Shown here: positions 62,029-64,000 of the stretch, one piece after another
How the letters are laid out: each line of letters begins with the position of its first letter
How positions within the stretch are numbered: the stretch's first letter is position 1
Origin: Nonlabens dokdonensis DSW-6
GTDB taxonomy: Bacteria > Bacteroidota > Bacteroidia > Flavobacteriales > Flavobacteriaceae
Length of the DNA: 64,000 bases
NCBI RefSeq assembly: GCF_000332115.1
Contig: NC_020156.1
Location: 1,922,001-1,986,000, forward strand
Direction of reading: 5' to 3'
Notes under the pieces: generated by a model
What the model was told of the DNA's origin: nothing
What the model saw: the letters and a program-made list of their open reading frames with translations, nothing else
Databases searched by the model: none
Position numbers and translations under genes: made by a program

Positions 62029-62684
62029 ATGAGAAAGAACATTAGTAAAGTTACTATCATGCTTATTTTGATTTTTGTAATTTTCAGTTGTGCTAATTAT
62101 AAAAATCAGATGATTAGAGGTAAAGGAAATTTAGATCAAGCGCGGTTAAACTCCATGATTGATTTTGCCTATAAGTATAAAACTCCTAAAAAATATCTTA
62201 AAGAAAGGGGCGGCAAACCTTTTAATGTCTTTTGGGTTTTTGAAAAAAAAGTGATAATAAAGACATCTTTACTCTTACCATATTTCCTGAAAATGATGGT
62301 TATATAGCTTTAGGTATGGATGATAGACTTGGAGAAACCCCAAACAGCTATTTCCGAAATAGATTTAAAGAAATTAATGGAAATTTATTTGTTTGGAAAG
62401 ATACTATTACTCCTTTAAAGAGTGATATTTTACAAATTATTGATAAGTATAAAGTTTTAGATTCAACAGATATTAAAAGAAGATTAGGTGTTCTCCCAAA
62501 AGACTTTATAGATAATAGAATTGTAACAATGGATCATGGGTTAAAATCAACTCATTATTATATATGTAAGAATCAATTGAATAAATATAAGAAAGTTAAA
62601 TCTTCTGTCGCTTATGGTTATTACCGTGTTCCCGATGTAAATTGTCCTGATAACGGTAATGAGTTGGGTAATGGGTCAAAGTAA
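62029..62684 (+). pseudogene. Frameshifted lipoprotein gene (two reading frames joined at an A8 run)
   Basis: The frame starting at 62029 encodes a lipobox FSCAN (Cys21) and a conserved-looking N-terminus (KTPKKYLKERGGKPFNVFWVFEKK), then falls out of frame and stops at 62307. Restoring one base at the A8 run (62243-62250) joins it to a second frame that continues SDNKDIFTLTIFPENDG and runs to 62684, giving 218 residues. The sequence AAAAAAG is also a slippery site, so either a real mutation, a programmed shift or a sequencing error would fit. Function unknown. Confidence 0.75.
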
Positions 62685-62909
62685 TCGATTGTTATAACAT
62701 GATATATAAATACTTGTAAAACAGCTACATCATCATCCACGTCGCGCGCGATTGCATCGCGTTCGTTAAAGTGTAGCATTTGCAATACGCTAGAATATTC
62801 AATAAAATTTAAAGAAGAAAAAGGAAGTTAGAGGCAGTTCTATACACGTAAAGCGATATCATTTGATCGTTATATTCAAAATTTCAGGTAAAAAGTAGGA
62901 TGTTTTCAT

Positions 62910-62945
62910 TTTCATAAGGGTAGAATTAATTCTACCCTTATGAAA
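62910..62945. repeat. Perfect 36-bp palindrome
   Basis: Centre GTAGAATTAATTCTAC, arms extending to TTTCATAAGG on the left and CCTTATGAAA on the right, all 18 pairs matching. It lies in a gene-free stretch (62685-63074) that otherwise holds a displaced aminotransferase tail and nothing I can name. It could be a terminator, but no T-run follows. Confidence 0.9.
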
Positions 62946-62985
62946 GCCAGTAGGTTCAAAAATAAAGTAAACACTATTAGTTTCT

Positions 62986-63030
62986 TAATCCAGCACCTTT
63001 TTAATCCTCTTCATCGCTTCTTTAATTTGC
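62986..63030 (-). repeat. Displaced copy of the aminotransferase 3' end (direct repeat A)
   Basis: 45 bases matching 63594-63638 at 44 positions. On the minus strand it encodes IKEAMKRIKKVLD with a stop, like the end of the aminotransferase gene. Confidence 0.93.
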
Positions 63031-63593
63031 CGCTTTAGAAACATATATGAAATTAAAGACCTCTTCAACTCTTTCTATATTTCATTTTGCTTTAGTAAAA
63101 ATAAAATACCTATTATAAATAAAATGACAATACTAATAATTTGCATAGTCATCTTTTCATTTGGATAAACAAAAACAGAGTTGTCAGAATTTATTTTCAA
63201 TTTGACTGTTTTATTCCTCTCTAATAGTCCGCAATATTCACCCTTAATATTTTTTGAATATTCAATTCCATTATAAATAAATGTAAAATAAGCCTTTACA
63301 CTTTTATTACTGGATTTGCACGATATTGGAATGTCAAGGACAGGAACAATGACATCCCTGCCGTAAAATATTGCATCATACTTCTTGTAACTGTTAAAGG
63401 ATGTAGATATTGAAATCAGAATTAATAAAATCCCTCCCATTTTGTAAATTCCTTTTTCTGATAGCAACTGATACATTTAATTGAATTCTTTACTGTTGTA
63501 ACGTCATTCGTCTACTATTGCTTTTTACTTGAAAGTAAAAGTATATCATTTGATATTCAAAATGGTAGGCTTAAAGAAAATTGACTTTGCACC
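63031..63593 (-). mobile_element. Cassette at the 3' end of the aminotransferase gene
   Basis: About 560 bp held between two 45-bp direct repeats of the aminotransferase 3' end. It contains one membrane-protein gene. The arrangement is the same as at truA. A stretch ATATCATTTGAT...ATTCAAAAT precedes both repeats (62858-62886 and 63542-63563), so part of the downstream flank was also copied. Confidence 0.65.
63075..63476 (-). CDS. Small membrane protein, DUF3592-like layout
   Basis: A 133-residue protein with an N-terminal membrane helix (MGGILLILISISTSF near residue 13), an extracytoplasmic beta-rich part (YFTFIYNGIEYSKNIKGEYC) and a C-terminal helix (IISIVILFIIGILFLL). This resembles DUF3592 proteins. 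Methionine 13 is an alternative start. It is the only gene in the cassette. Function unknown. Confidence 0.68.
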   Translation of the reverse strand: MYQLLSEKGIYKMGGILLILISISTSFNSYKKYDAIFYGRDVIVPVLDIPISCKSSNKSVKAYFTFIYNGIEYSKNIKGEYCGLLERNKTVKLKINSDNSVFVYPNEKMTMQIISIVILFIIGILFLLKQNEI

Positions 63594-64000
63594 TAATCCA
63601 GCACCTCTTTAATCCTCTTCATCGCTTCTTTAATTTGCTCTGTGCTTGCCGCATAAGAAATACGTATGCAATTAGGTGCGCCAAAGGCATCACCAGTAAC
63701 TGTAGCAACTAGCGCTTCTTCTAATAAGAACAATGAAAAGTCGGTAGCATTTTCAATTTTTTGACCTTTGATCGTTTTTCCAAAAAAGGCCGAAACATCT
63801 GGGAACACATAAAAAGCACCTTCTGGAGAATCTGTTTTAAAACCTTCGATTTCAGAAAGAAGCTGGAGAATTAAATCACGACGCTCTGCAAAAGCATCTA
63901 TCATGTACTTTATTTTGGAAACAGGTGCTTCTAAAGCTGTGATTACCGCTCGTTGGGCGATACAATTCGTACCGCTAGTGATTTGTCCTTGCATCTTGTT
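63593..64000 (-). CDS. Pyridoxal-phosphate aminotransferase, C-terminal part (runs off window)
   Basis: About 135 C-terminal residues of a class I/II aminotransferase (aspartate aminotransferase type) continuing beyond the right edge. NKMQGQITSGTNCIAQRA, SPEGAFYVFPDVSAFFG and DAFGAPNCIRISYAAS (with the substrate-carboxylate Arg) identify it. The PLP lysine lies outside the window. Its last 15 codons are duplicated 608 bases downstream. Confidence 0.93.
   Translation of the reverse strand, partial: NKMQGQITSGTNCIAQRAVITALEAPVSKIKYMIDAFAERRDLILQLLSEIEGFKTDSPEGAFYVFPDVSAFFGKTIKGQKIENATDFSLFLLEEALVATVTGDAFGAPNCIRISYAASTEQIKEAMKRIKEVLD

Noticed and set aside
62316..62684. Separate 122-residue gene
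   Set aside because: The same frame is open upstream to the A8 run and continues the protein begun at 62029, so it is the second half of one frameshifted gene.
1..64000. tRNA or rRNA genes
   Set aside because: No cloverleaf with a TTCGA-type T-loop and no rRNA-like sequence was seen on reading either strand.

Overview
The window looks like the chromosome of a marine Flavobacteriaceae bacterium (Bacteroidota), probably near Nonlabens or Dokdonia. That placement is inferred. The support is low-GC coding, Bacteroidota-type promoters (TTG, about 20 nt, TAnnTTTG), and family-typical genes: a PorT-like protein, a TamL-like assembly lipoprotein, YpdA/Bdr, a split MetH, an OlsF-like acyltransferase, a GalE-type threonine dehydrogenase, and MenG. 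A 16-bp perfect palindrome, CGCTTTCGCGAAAGCG, is scattered through the sequence: 12 exact copies, 2 copies with 15/16 matches and 1 interrupted copy.

Layout. 1-2.2 kb: a DNA-ligase/exonuclease repair pair and a lipoprotein. 2.4-3.8 kb: threonine dehydrogenase-like and TerB-like genes. 3.8-8.1 kb (minus): a tight five-gene operon running from fructose-bisphosphatase through a coiled-coil protein and a GTPase-partner-like protein to a Ras-like GTPase and a hybrid kinase that has lost its catalytic residues. 8.2-11.8 kb: GNAT, aspartate kinase and an OlsF-like lipid synthase. 11.9-21.5 kb (minus): a dead phosphatase-fold protein, TM2, VOC, a hydroxyacid dehydrogenase, MgtE, and DnaE with a fused proofreading exonuclease. 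21.8-34.9 kb: a one-carbon/methionine region with metK (SAM-II-like leader), an Rrf2 regulator, a ferredoxin reductase/ferredoxin pair, a SAM-I riboswitch, split metH, metF, and a PagL-like envelope protein. 35-37.3 kb: a toxin-antitoxin cassette set between two copies of the truA 3' end. 37.4-46.7 kb: HD hydrolase, LRR lipoprotein, a GbsR-type regulon with matching operators, M1 peptidase, GH113-like lipoprotein and a Doc/antitoxin pair. 47-50 kb: a flavin/iron-sulfur redox pair. 50-62 kb: YpdA, accD, fbaA, tamL, porT, menG, and trkA-trkH K+ uptake. 62-64 kb: a frameshifted lipoprotein gene and a second cassette set between two copies of a gene 3' end, here an aminotransferase that runs off the window.

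The most unusual features are these. (1) A DUF559-type nuclease domain is inserted in frame into the cobalamin-binding half of MetH and is bounded by inverted repeats of about 28 bp. (2) Two small cassettes are each bracketed by 45-52 bp direct repeats of the neighbouring gene's own 3' end. (3) The dispersed palindrome has no stop in any frame, and copies inside genes are translated as RFRES, AFAKA or LSRKR; one copy forms part of a signal peptide. (4) The Ras-like GTPase operon ends in a pseudo-hybrid kinase. (5) Two unrelated SAM riboswitch classes lie 4 kb apart in the same pathway.

No rRNA, tRNA, CRISPR array, phage or complete insertion sequence was recognised.
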